Source: Betaproteobacteria bacterium (GTDB lineage: Bacteria; Pseudomonadota; Gammaproteobacteria; Burkholderiales; SG8-41). From it: a DNA stretch of 5,258 nucleotides. Within the stretch, counting starts at the first letter, position 1. Each line of letters begins with the position of its first letter. Below the pieces are notes generated by a model. That model was not told the DNA's origin. It ran no database searches and worked only from the letters and a program-made list of their open reading frames with translations. Positions 1 through 5,258 of the stretch are shown piece by piece. A program made the position numbers and the translations under genes. The stretch lies in assembly GCA_020028375.1 (NCBI GenBank), contig JAHZNX010000253.1, positions 1-5,258 of the forward strand. Reading direction: 5' to 3'.

Positions 1-396
1 GAGCTGCTGCAGCTGGCCGTCGCCGAATTCCTGGAAAACGGCGGCTACGAGCGCCACCTGCGCTCGTTGCGGCGGGCGTATGCGCGCCACGTCGAGCTGG
101 TGCAGGCGGCAGTCGCAAAGCATTTCCCGCCCGGCACACGCGCGACGCGCCCCAGCGGCGGCTTTGTGCTGTGGGTGGAGCTGCCGGAGGATTTCGATTC
201 GGTCGCACTGTTCGAGCACGCGATGCGCGAGAGAATCGGGTTCGCGCCGGGCCCCATGTTTTCCGCCACCGACCGCTTTCGCAATTGCCTGCGCCTGAGC
301 TGCGCGACGCCGTGGACGCCGCGCGTCGAGAGCGCGCTCGTGCGCCTCGGCGAACTTGCGCGGCGGCAGCTCGAGCGGCCCGCGAAGCGAGCCTAG
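1..396 (+). CDS. PLP-dependent aminotransferase-fold domain, C-terminal part (probable MocR/GntR-type regulator), 5' end outside window
   Basis: The reading frame is open from base 1 and stops with TAG at 394-396, giving 131 residues. They match the small C-terminal domain of fold-type I aminotransferases as found in MocR/PdxR/YdcR-type regulators, where a GntR winged helix is fused to an aminotransferase-like domain. Visible hallmarks are GGYERHLRSLRRAY (43-84), the strand GGFVLWVELP, the segment APGPMFSA (244-267) and RNCLRLS. The Arg at 292-294 corresponds to the residue that binds the substrate carboxylate in this fold. The PLP-binding lysine and any DNA-binding domain lie upstream and cannot be checked, so a free-standing aminotransferase remains possible. 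The MocR reading rests on the GGYxRHLRxLRRAY and FSAxxRxRNCLRL wording, which I know from that group. The C-terminus looks natural, and the next gene's homology starts within a few bases of this stop. Confidence 0.75.
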   Translation, partial: ELLQLAVAEFLENGGYERHLRSLRRAYARHVELVQAAVAKHFPPGTRATRPSGGFVLWVELPEDFDSVALFEHAMRERIGFAPGPMFSATDRFRNCLRLSCATPWTPRVESALVRLGELARRQLERPAKRA

Positions 397-1376
397 AACC
401 TGATACGGAGCCGGCGCGGGCGCGCGATCTCGCCCAGAAAACCGGCGCCCGGTTCCATTCGGGCGACAACGCTGCGGTCATTTCCCGCCCCGAGGTCAAT
501 GCCGTCATCGTTTCCTCCAGCGAGGGCGCGCATGTCGAGCCGCTCCTGCAAGCGATCGAGCTCGGCAAGCCGGTGCTGGTGGAAAAGCCGATCGCGCTCA
601 CGCTCCCCGATGCCGATCGTGTCATTCGCGCGGCCGAAAAGGCGGGCGTCAGCGTGCGCGTCGGCTACAGCCGCCGCTACAAGGAACGCTACCTGATCGC
701 CAAGGAGCAGATCGCGCAGGGACGGCTGGGCAGGCTCGTCGGCGGCGCCGCGCGCGTCTTCAACCTGCGCTCGCAGGCGACCGCGATCCTCAAGCGCAAT
801 CCGGACGCGACCCCGGTAGTGGACGCGCTCACCTATTACGTGGACCTCATGAACTGGATGCTGGAAGGCACACGGGTGAAGGAAGTCTTCGCGCGGGGAC
901 AGAAGGGGGTGCTGAAGGATGCCGGCTTCGACACCGAGGACGTGAGCTACGCGATCCTGACCTATGCCGACGGCGCGGTGGTGAACCTCGGCATTGCCTA
1001 CTCGCTGCCGGACCAGTACCCTGCGCGCGGCCATGCGGCGCGGGTCGAGGTGCTCGGCACCGGCGGCGTGATGATCCTCGACGACGACCACACCGACCAG
1101 ATCCTGTACAGCGAGAAAGGCGTGCCGCACGTGTACCTGCCGGATCAGCCGGTCAACATGGTGTTTTTGCAGAGCGGCACGCCGGGCGACTGGGCGCTGG
1201 GCGATTTCTGGGGCCCGGTGGCGAACGAGACGCGCGCCTGGCTCGACCATCTCGCCGTGGGCAAGCCGTGCGTGCTGGCGAGCGCCCGCGAGGCGCGCGC
1301 CACGCTCGAGGTGACGCTCGCCATCGAGCACTCGGCGGCGAGCGGCAGGCCCGTTACCCTGCCGCTGGCGGAATAG
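393..1376 (+). CDS. Gfo/Idh/MocA-family oxidoreductase lacking its N-terminal nucleotide-binding segment (probable pseudogene or assembly join)
   Basis: The family comprises NAD(P)-dependent dehydrogenases of sugars, inositols and similar polyols. The frame is open from an ATG at 171, but 171-392 is out-of-frame sequence of the preceding gene and has no family character. Homology starts at DTEPARARDLA (402-434), which resembles the end of the second Rossmann strand and the following helix. The first 35-40 residues of a normal protein, including GxGxxG, are absent. From there the protein looks intact: the EKPIALT motif (582-602, EKP at 582-590), VGYSRRY, the mixed alpha/beta C-terminal domain and a natural end, SGRPVTLPLAE. 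The usual DxxxHxxD active-site motif reads DALTYYVD (822-845), so Tyr (834-836) stands where catalytic His is expected. No ATG, GTG or TTG lies in frame between the join and GTG 573, so a functional product is unlikely. Family assignment is sure; integrity is not. Confidence 0.85.
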   Translation, partial: LEPDTEPARARDLAQKTGARFHSGDNAAVISRPEVNAVIVSSSEGAHVEPLLQAIELGKPVLVEKPIALTLPDADRVIRAAEKAGVSVRVGYSRRYKERYLIAKEQIAQGRLGRLVGGAARVFNLRSQATAILKRNPDATPVVDALTYYVDLMNWMLEGTRVKEVFARGQKGVLKDAGFDTEDVSYAILTYADGAVVNLGIAYSLPDQYPARGHAARVEVLGTGGVMILDDDHTDQILYSEKGVPHVYLPDQPVNMVFLQSGTPGDWALGDFWGPVANETRAWLDHLAVGKPCVLASAREARATLEVTLAIEHSAASGRPVTLPLAE

Positions 1377-1402
1377 TCGACCTGAAATCGCCCGTCACCT
1401 GC

Positions 1403-1408
1403 TACTAT
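1403..1408 (+). promoter_or_regulatory. possible -10 promoter element upstream of the SRPBCC gene
   Basis: TACTAT lies in the 69-bp gap between the oxidoreductase stop (1376) and the GTG start at 1446, inside otherwise GC-rich sequence. It would place transcription start about 30 bases before the gene. No good -35 box is found at 16-18 bases upstream; TCGACC at 1377-1382 is 20 bases away, which is too far. Weak, single-motif evidence. Confidence 0.2.
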
Positions 1409-1445
1409 TGCGGCCCCTGGGACGTTCTTCTCTTTCGTCCACATC

Positions 1446-1799
1446 GTGATCGAAGTCATTGAGCGGATCGAGGTGCCGTCGGCGCCGCGAACGGTCTGGA
1501 GCGTGCTGTCGGATCCGCATGTCGTGGTCGAATGCATGTCCGGGGCGTCGTTGGGGGATCAGCAGGAAGACGGGTCGTACGACGCGACCCTGGTCGTCAA
1601 GTTCGGACCCACCAAGGTGACGTTTCGAGCCCGGGTCGCGCTGGAGCTGGACGCTGCAACGATGACCGGGCGCGTTATCGCGAAAGGCAAGGACAGCATT
1701 GGCGGAACGCGGGTGCAGGCGAACATGAATTTCAGCGTCATGGAGCAGACCGATGCGCCGGGCACAGTGGTCCCCATTACATCCGAGGTCGAGATCTCC
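1446..1799 (+). CDS. CoxG-like SRPBCC-family protein, 3' end lost
   Basis: This gene encodes about 118 residues of a CoxG-type protein (carbon monoxide dehydrogenase subunit G family, SRPBCC/START-like fold). Members bind lipids or small hydrophobic ligands and often accompany molybdenum hydroxylases or aromatic-catabolism genes. Seen in order: the first strand VIERIEVPSAPRTVWSVLSD, the family turn CMSGASL, the antiparallel strands around VVKFGPTKVTFRARVALELD, then GRVIAKGKDSIGG and the strand ITSEVEIS (about 1776-1799). After EVEIS the family continues with a G-x-LAQxG turn and a long C-terminal helix. Here the frame runs into out-of-frame sequence of the next gene until 2162, so roughly 30-35 residues are missing. 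GTG at 1446 is the chosen start because the first strand follows directly, although no clear SD is visible before it. No molybdenum hydroxylase genes are in view, so the partner is unknown. Confidence 0.7.
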
Positions 1800-3436
1800 T
1801 CGCGAACAATTTCAAGGCGGAAGGCGTCACGCACATGTTCGGCATCATGGGCGACGCGAACATGTACTGGATGCACGAGCTCGACAAGCTCGGTGGCGTC
1901 AAGATGCTCGAAGTCCGCCACGAGGGCGCGGGACTCGGGATGGCAGACGGCTGGGCGCGCGCGACGCGCAGCGTGGGGGTGGCCACCACGACCTGCGGCC
2001 CGGGCGTGTCGCAGCTCGCGACCGCTTTCCTCACGGCCTCCCGCGCGGGATCGCCGATCGTCGCATTCTGCGGCGAGCACCCGACGAACGACCAGGAGTA
2101 CAACCAGCACCTCGACAACGCGCGTTTCGCGGCTGGCTGCGAAGCCGGTTTCGTCCGGCTGAACACGCCGGATGACGCGGACGACGCCGTGCGCAAGGCG
2201 TTCTACATGGCCAGGATGGAGTCGCGCCCCGTCATGCTGAGCGCCCCGATGGACGTACAGCAGAAGGCGTTCGAGGACGACGACGAGCCGTACAAGCCCT
2301 CATCCACCCTGATTCCGCCGCGGGCGGTGCGGCCCGATCCCGAGGCGCTCAAGCAGGCTGCCGACATCGTCGCCGGAGCGAAGCACCCGGTGTTGCTGGT
2401 GGGCCGCGGCGCGCGCTGGTCCGGCGCGGGGGAAGCGGTGCTCAGGCTGGCGAAGCGCACCGGGGCCTTGATCACCACCACGTTGATGGCGAAGACCTGG
2501 CTCTCCGAGGACGAGTATCACGCCGGCATCTCCGGTACCTACGGCACGCGCGCGGCCATGAAGCTGTTCGAGGAGGCCGATTGCGTCATCGCCGTCGGCG
2601 CCAGCATGAACCGCTACACGATCGAGCACGGCTATCTGTACCCGAAGGCGCGCTACGTACAGATCGATTCCAGGCCGCACGTGATCATGGCCGGCGGCCG
2701 TTCCGCCGATTGCTACATTCAGGCGGACGCCAGGGCCGGCGTGGAAGGGCTCGAGAAGCTACTGGAGGAGCGATCGTTCAAGAACGTCGGCTACCGCACC
2801 CCCGATGTCAGGAAGCAGCTCGCCGGCCAGTACGAGGACCGCAAGGAGTTTCCCATCGAGCCGGGCACCGTCGATCCGCGGGAGGTCATTCGCATCCTGG
2901 AAGAAACCGTGCCCACGAGCATCAATCTCTTCACGGGCAGCGGCGCGACCGCGGGCTTCTCGAACATCATGTTCAGCCGCCAGCGCCCCCTGGTACTGCC
3001 GAGCCACTTTTTCGGCTGTATCGGCCAGATGATGCCCGCCGCGATGGGGGCGGTGGTCGCGACGGGCAACAAGCCGGCGATGCTGGTCGACGGCGACGCC
3101 AGCGTCATGATGCACCTGGCGGAGTTCGAGACGATGGTCCGCTACCACATGCCGCTCCTCATCGTCGTGATGAACAACGAGGCGCTGGGCTCGGAGTACT
3201 ACAAGCTCGACGCGCACAAGATGAAGTCCGAGCTGGCGAGGATCCCGACGCCCGACCTGGGCGCGGTTGCCAAGGCCTTTGGCGGGAGGGGCCGGCTCGC
3301 GCGAAGCGCTGAGGACGTGCGCGCCGCCGCCGCCGAGTGGGTTGCGAAGCCCGGTCCGATGATGATCGACGCCCGGATCTCGCGCAGCGTGGTGACCCTG
3401 CCGTATCGCCGCATCCACTACGGCGAGGACGAGTGA
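1787..3436 (+). CDS. thiamine pyrophosphate-dependent enzyme (acetolactate synthase / benzoylformate decarboxylase superfamily), start missing
   Basis: About 550 residues of a three-domain TPP enzyme. The N-terminal pyrimidine-binding domain begins at GRDLLANNFKAEGV (1787-1828). The RHEGAGLGMADGWAR stretch has the catalytic Glu at 1922-1924 that activates the cofactor. The central domain is near 2340-2760 (HPVLLVGRGARWSG, then ADCVIAVGASMN). The C-terminal diphosphate-binding domain has GDAS at 3092-3103 and MNN with its two Asn at 3173-3178, 27 residues later, the classical Mg-TPP motif. These enzymes cleave or join carbon bonds next to a 2-keto group; the substrate here cannot be named. The frame opens at ATG 1532, but 1532-1786 overlaps the SRPBCC gene in another frame and has no family character. 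Probably 5-15 N-terminal residues and the true start are lost at the join. In-frame ATG 1835 would remove part of the first strand. The C-terminus (TGA 3434-3436) looks complete. Confidence 0.88.
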   Translation, partial: GRDLLANNFKAEGVTHMFGIMGDANMYWMHELDKLGGVKMLEVRHEGAGLGMADGWARATRSVGVATTTCGPGVSQLATAFLTASRAGSPIVAFCGEHPTNDQEYNQHLDNARFAAGCEAGFVRLNTPDDADDAVRKAFYMARMESRPVMLSAPMDVQQKAFEDDDEPYKPSSTLIPPRAVRPDPEALKQAADIVAGAKHPVLLVGRGARWSGAGEAVLRLAKRTGALITTTLMAKTWLSEDEYHAGISGTYGTRAAMKLFEEADCVIAVGASMNRYTIEHGYLYPKARYVQIDSRPHVIMAGGRSADCYIQADARAGVEGLEKLLEERSFKNVGYRTPDVRKQLAGQYEDRKEFPIEPGTVDPREVIRILEETVPTSINLFTGSGATAGFSNIMFSRQRPLVLPSHFFGCIGQMMPAAMGAVVATGNKPAMLVDGDASVMMHLAEFETMVRYHMPLLIVVMNNEALGSEYYKLDAHKMKSELARIPTPDLGAVAKAFGGRGRLARSAEDVRAAAAEWVAKPGPMMIDARISRSVVTLPYRRIHYGEDE

Positions 3437-3442
3437 GAAATG

Positions 3443-3537
3443 CAAGGATGAAGGCAGAAGGCAGAAGTCAGACCTGGCGACAATCGTCTTCCCGCATTGT
3501 GGGGGGTCATCCTTCTGCCTTCTGACTTCTGACTTCA
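3443..3537. repeat. inverted pair of GAAGKCA heptad arrays between convergent genes, possible hairpin
   Basis: The left arm reads CAAGGAT, GAAGGCA (3450-3456), GAAGGCA (3457-3463), GAAGTCA (3464-3470), GA. The right arm, read on the minus strand from 3536, is GAAGTCA, GAAGTCA, GAAGGCA, GAAGGAT (3536 back to 3509). The arms face each other across about 36 bases (3473-3508). Aligned in heptad phase they pair over roughly 26 bases with a few mismatches. The array contributes the TGA stop (3535-3537) of the minus-strand gene and begins 6 bases after the TPP-enzyme stop. It could act as a two-way transcript end or mRNA stabiliser, but no T-run follows either arm, so it is not called an intrinsic terminator. 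Confidence 0.7.
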
Positions 3538-4287
3538 GCCCTGGGCTAGGGGGGCGACGGTGAGGCCGCGGACGCCGTTCTTCTCGATCGTCCTGGCGAC
3601 GAGCCCGGACGCCTTGATGTCCTCGACGAACTCGCGCAGATATTTCGCGCCGGCGAGGCGGCCTCTGGGAATTCCGATTGCCTGCTGGACCGCGGTAAAC
3701 CGGCCATAGATGATCCGCGAGCCGGGAAGCTTTTCGTGGTCCTTCACGAGCCTTGGCCTGAGACCCGCGAGCGCCTCCAGCTTTTTTTCGACGAATAGCG
3801 TGAATGCCCCGTCACCGCCCTTCACGCGCATCAGCTTGGCGTGCTTCAAGGTGCGGCTCAGGTACAGCTCGTAGGCGCTCTTCTCCGGGATCGCGATGCG
3901 GACGCCTTCGCGGTCGACATCTGACATCTCCCGCAGCGGCGAGTCGGGCGGCACCAGGTAGGTGGCCTCGATCTCCACGTAGGCCGCGGTGAAGTCGATC
4001 TCCTTCGCGCGCTGCGGCTCGGCGCCGAGAAATCCGACGTCCCATGCGCCGAATGTCGCGGCATCGGCCAGCTCGCCGGGAGTGGGGTAGCCGATGATCT
4101 CGACCGGGACGCCCAGCCGCCGTCCGAGCTCCCGCGCGAGATCCACCGCGATCCCGCGGGTTTGGCCGGTCGTGGGGTCCTTCGCCGTCAGCAGGAAGTT
4201 TCCGAGGTTGACGCCGGCGCGCAACATGCCGGTCGGGGCGATCTGGGCCCGTGCCGCAGGAGTAACGTCAGTCATGCCAGCGTTCAT
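3535..4287 (-). CDS. family-3 solute-binding-domain protein without signal peptide
   Basis: The 250-residue protein has the bacterial extracellular solute-binding family 3 fold (SBP_bac_3, as in polar amino-acid ABC transporters). Seen: the first strand GMLRAGVNLGNF (20-31), RGIAVDLARELGRRLGVPVE (44-63), WDVGFLGAEPQRAKEIDFTA (82-101), Y103 and the second lobe from about VRIAIPEKSAYELY (129-142). R93 sits where the carboxylate-binding Arg lies (R77 of the lysine/arginine/ornithine-binding protein). The position of that protein's Asp161, which holds the ligand amino group, falls in EALAGLRPRL (171-180) and is not acidic, so an organic acid is a plausible ligand. The N-terminus (MNAGMTDVTPAARAQIAPTG) has no hydrophobic core or lipobox, so the product may stay in the cytoplasm. 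Start ATG 4287 is supported by an AGAGGA SD six bases upstream; ATG 4275 is an alternative. No permease or ATPase gene is adjacent. It ends inside the heptad repeat. Confidence 0.8.
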   Translation of the reverse strand: MNAGMTDVTPAARAQIAPTGMLRAGVNLGNFLLTAKDPTTGQTRGIAVDLARELGRRLGVPVEIIGYPTPGELADAATFGAWDVGFLGAEPQRAKEIDFTAAYVEIEATYLVPPDSPLREMSDVDREGVRIAIPEKSAYELYLSRTLKHAKLMRVKGGDGAFTLFVEKKLEALAGLRPRLVKDHEKLPGSRIIYGRFTAVQQAIGIPRGRLAGAKYLREFVEDIKASGLVARTIEKNGVRGLTVAPLAQG

Positions 4288-4293
4288 GCAATT

Positions 4294-4299
4294 TCCTCT
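4294..4299 (-). promoter_or_regulatory. ribosome binding site of the solute-binding-domain gene
   Basis: On the minus strand AGAGGA is followed by six bases and then ATG (4287-4285). The good match and spacing fix the start at 4287 and confirm that no signal-peptide-coding stretch has been left off the N-terminus. Confidence 0.7.
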
Positions 4300-4309
4300 G
4301 TTCTAATAA

Positions 4310-4332
4310 TGGGGACGCACACAATTATCCCA
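4310..4332. repeat. possible REP-like imperfect palindrome in divergent spacer
   Basis: The AT-richer stretch starts TGGGGA and ends TATCCCA, so its ends are imperfect inverted repeats (TGGG-GA against TGGGATA). The wording, GGGGAC followed by a short stretch and then ATTATCCCAATTTTT, resembles dispersed GGGGAC-ended palindromes linked to REP-associated transposases in many proteobacteria. Only one copy is in this window, so repetition cannot be shown. It may equally be an operator for the two divergent genes. Confidence 0.25.
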
Positions 4333-4342
4333 ATTTTTCCGC

Positions 4343-4348
4343 TAGACT
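4343..4348 (+). promoter_or_regulatory. possible -10 element for the cyclase-family gene
   Basis: TAGACT lies 38 bases before the ATG at 4387 and would give a leader of about 30 bases. The hexamer 17 bases upstream (4320-4325) is a poor -35. The 99-bp spacer between 4288 and 4386 must carry promoters for both divergent genes, but no strong sigma-70 pair is seen on either strand. Confidence 0.2.
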
Positions 4349-4374
4349 GCCCGCTCCCTTTCAATTCCGCAATC

Positions 4375-4378
4375 AGGA
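4375..4378 (+). promoter_or_regulatory. ribosome binding site of the cyclase-family gene
   Basis: AGGA followed by eight bases and ATG (4387-4389). It supports this start, which is also where the conserved basic N-terminus begins. Confidence 0.6.
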
Positions 4379-4386
4379 CATTCCAC

Positions 4387-5258
4387 ATGGCGGTCAGGCT
4401 CAAGTTGAAGGATACGCGCGACCGGAAACATCGCAAGCTCACGCGCAAGGACGTGCACCGGGCGGCGAAGCGCTACAGGAACTGGGGCCGCTGGGGAAGA
4501 GACGACGAGATCGGCACGCTCAATTTCACCACCGCTGCGGACATCGTCGCGGCGGCGCGGCTGGTGCGAAAGGGGAAGGTCATCTCGCTCGCGCTCAACT
4601 TCGACCAGCACGGCCCGCAGGGCGGCAAGTCCAAGTATCCCGCGCTCGGCCGCTTCAACCCCGTGCACCTGATGCTGCGTACCGGGACTGACGCCTACTC
4701 CGGCGTGCTCGACCACCGCAAGATCCGCGGCACCGACGACATCATCATCATGCCGCTCCAGTGCGGCACGCAGTGGGACGGGCTCGGCCACATCCTGTAC
4801 TACGACCACATGTGGAACGGCTACGACTGCCGCAACGTCACCACCGCAGGTGCGCAGAAAGGCGGCATCGAGAAGACGCGCGAGAAGATGGTCGGGCGTG
4901 GCGTGCTGCTCGACGTCGCCCGCGCCATGGGCAGGAAGTGGCTGCCCGACGGCTTCGCGATCACGAGCGAGGTTCTCGATTTCACCGAGAAGAAGCAGGG
5001 CGTTCGGACACGGCGCGGCGACTACCTGTTGGTGCGCACCGGGCACATCGAGCGCTGCCTGGCTGCGAAAAGCTGGGATGGCTACTCCGGGGGCGACGCC
5101 CCGGGCCTCGCGTTCGAGACCGTGGACTGGATCCACAAGCGCGAGATCGCCGGCATCGCCACCGACACTTGGGGCGCGGAGGTGCGGCCGAACGAGTCCG
5201 AGGACACCAACCAGCCCTGGCACTGGATCACGATCCCGATCATGGGCCTTACCGTCGG
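4387..5258 (+). CDS. cyclase-family protein (kynurenine formamidase-like metal-dependent hydrolase), 3' end outside window
   Basis: The frame is open from ATG 4387 to the window edge (290 residues, no stop), so a gene caller that needs a stop codon would miss it. The protein belongs to the putative cyclase family (PF04199), metal-dependent amide/ester hydrolases related to kynurenine formamidase. Seen: a basic N-terminus (1-30), DDEIGTLNFTT, the core motif QCGTQWDGLGH (125-135), GRGVLLDVAR, RRGDYLLVRTGH, APGLAFETVDW, then IATDTWGAEVRPNE and a His in PWHWITIPIMGL near the C-terminus. In kynurenine formamidase the core reads HxGTHxDxPxH, with two His and the Asp as metal ligands. Here Q125 and Q129 replace those His, while D131 and H135 remain. 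The QxxTQWD form is, as I recall, typical of the longer cyclase subfamily, so it is a subfamily trait. Such proteins are usually 300-340 residues, so 20-50 are missing. It is divergent from the solute-binding gene. The substrate is unknown. Confidence 0.88.
   Translation, partial: MAVRLKLKDTRDRKHRKLTRKDVHRAAKRYRNWGRWGRDDEIGTLNFTTAADIVAAARLVRKGKVISLALNFDQHGPQGGKSKYPALGRFNPVHLMLRTGTDAYSGVLDHRKIRGTDDIIIMPLQCGTQWDGLGHILYYDHMWNGYDCRNVTTAGAQKGGIEKTREKMVGRGVLLDVARAMGRKWLPDGFAITSEVLDFTEKKQGVRTRRGDYLLVRTGHIERCLAAKSWDGYSGGDAPGLAFETVDWIHKREIAGIATDTWGAEVRPNESEDTNQPWHWITIPIMGLTV

Noticed and set aside
171..392. N-terminal extension of the oxidoreductase from ATG 171
   Set aside because: It is wholly inside the aminotransferase-domain gene in another frame and lacks GxGxxG or any Rossmann strand pattern.
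393..1331. Minus-strand open frame of 312 codons
   Set aside because: It mirrors the oxidoreductase gene, has shadow-like composition and no recognisable motif, whereas the plus strand carries EKP and the C-terminal domain.
1800..2162. Continuation of the SRPBCC frame as a natural fusion protein
   Set aside because: The sequence is Arg/Ser/Thr-rich low-complexity translation of the TPP-enzyme gene in the wrong frame.
3092..3103. GDA instead of GDG in the TPP motif as an unusual feature
   Set aside because: GDAS occurs in known members of the superfamily such as eukaryotic acetolactate synthases, and the spacing to the two Asn is normal.
2759..3445. Minus-strand open frame of 228 codons opposite the TPP enzyme
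   Set aside because: The opposite strand holds the GDAS/MNN cofactor motif; this frame has no domain character.
3450..3537. CRISPR array or intrinsic terminator
   Set aside because: The 7-bp units are contiguous without spacers, and no T-run follows the stem on either strand.
4342..5223. Minus-strand open frame of 293 codons
   Set aside because: It is antisense to the cyclase-family gene, is rich in Ala/Val/Arg/His as expected of a GC-rich shadow frame, and shows no domain.

Overview
The window is high-GC bacterial DNA with short gene spacing and ordinary Shine-Dalgarno (SD) sequences where starts are visible. The gene types point to a soil or groundwater betaproteobacterium, for example a Burkholderiales-like organism. 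This placement is inferred from protein flavour and composition, since the window holds no rRNA or marker gene. No complete novel system was found. The notable content is two damaged gene borders, a heptad inverted repeat and some unusual active-site residues.

Layout, plus strand, 1-3436: (1) the C-terminal end of a PLP-fold aminotransferase domain, probably of a GntR/MocR-type regulator (1-396); (2) a Gfo/Idh/MocA-family oxidoreductase without its N-terminal GxGxxG segment, whose homology begins right after the stop codon of the first gene (about 393-1376); (3) a CoxG-like SRPBCC protein that loses its C-terminus near 1799 (1446-1799); (4) a thiamine pyrophosphate (TPP)-dependent enzyme of the acetolactate synthase/benzoylformate decarboxylase superfamily that lacks its first few residues and is out of frame with the SRPBCC gene (about 1787-3436). 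Two sequence joins, at about 394-402 and 1784-1801, explain the broken genes. Each looks like a deletion across a gene border, either real or from assembly.

Between 3437 and 3534 the TPP-enzyme gene meets a minus-strand gene head to tail. The gap holds two facing arrays of a 7-bp unit (GAAGKCA) that can form an imperfect hairpin and supply the stop codon of the minus-strand gene. That gene (3535-4287, minus) encodes a family-3 solute-binding-domain protein with no signal peptide. A 99-bp divergent spacer with a REP-like stretch and an SD for each gene separates it from a plus-strand cyclase-family (kynurenine formamidase-like) metal hydrolase that runs off the window (4387-5258).

Together the genes suggest catabolism or turnover of small organic acids: an NAD(P)-type oxidoreductase, a TPP-dependent C-C lyase/ligase, a cyclase-type hydrolase and a small-molecule-binding protein. 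No specific pathway or substrate can be named from the sequence. No tRNA, rRNA, CRISPR array or insertion sequence was seen, and no stretch over 300 bases lacks a gene.
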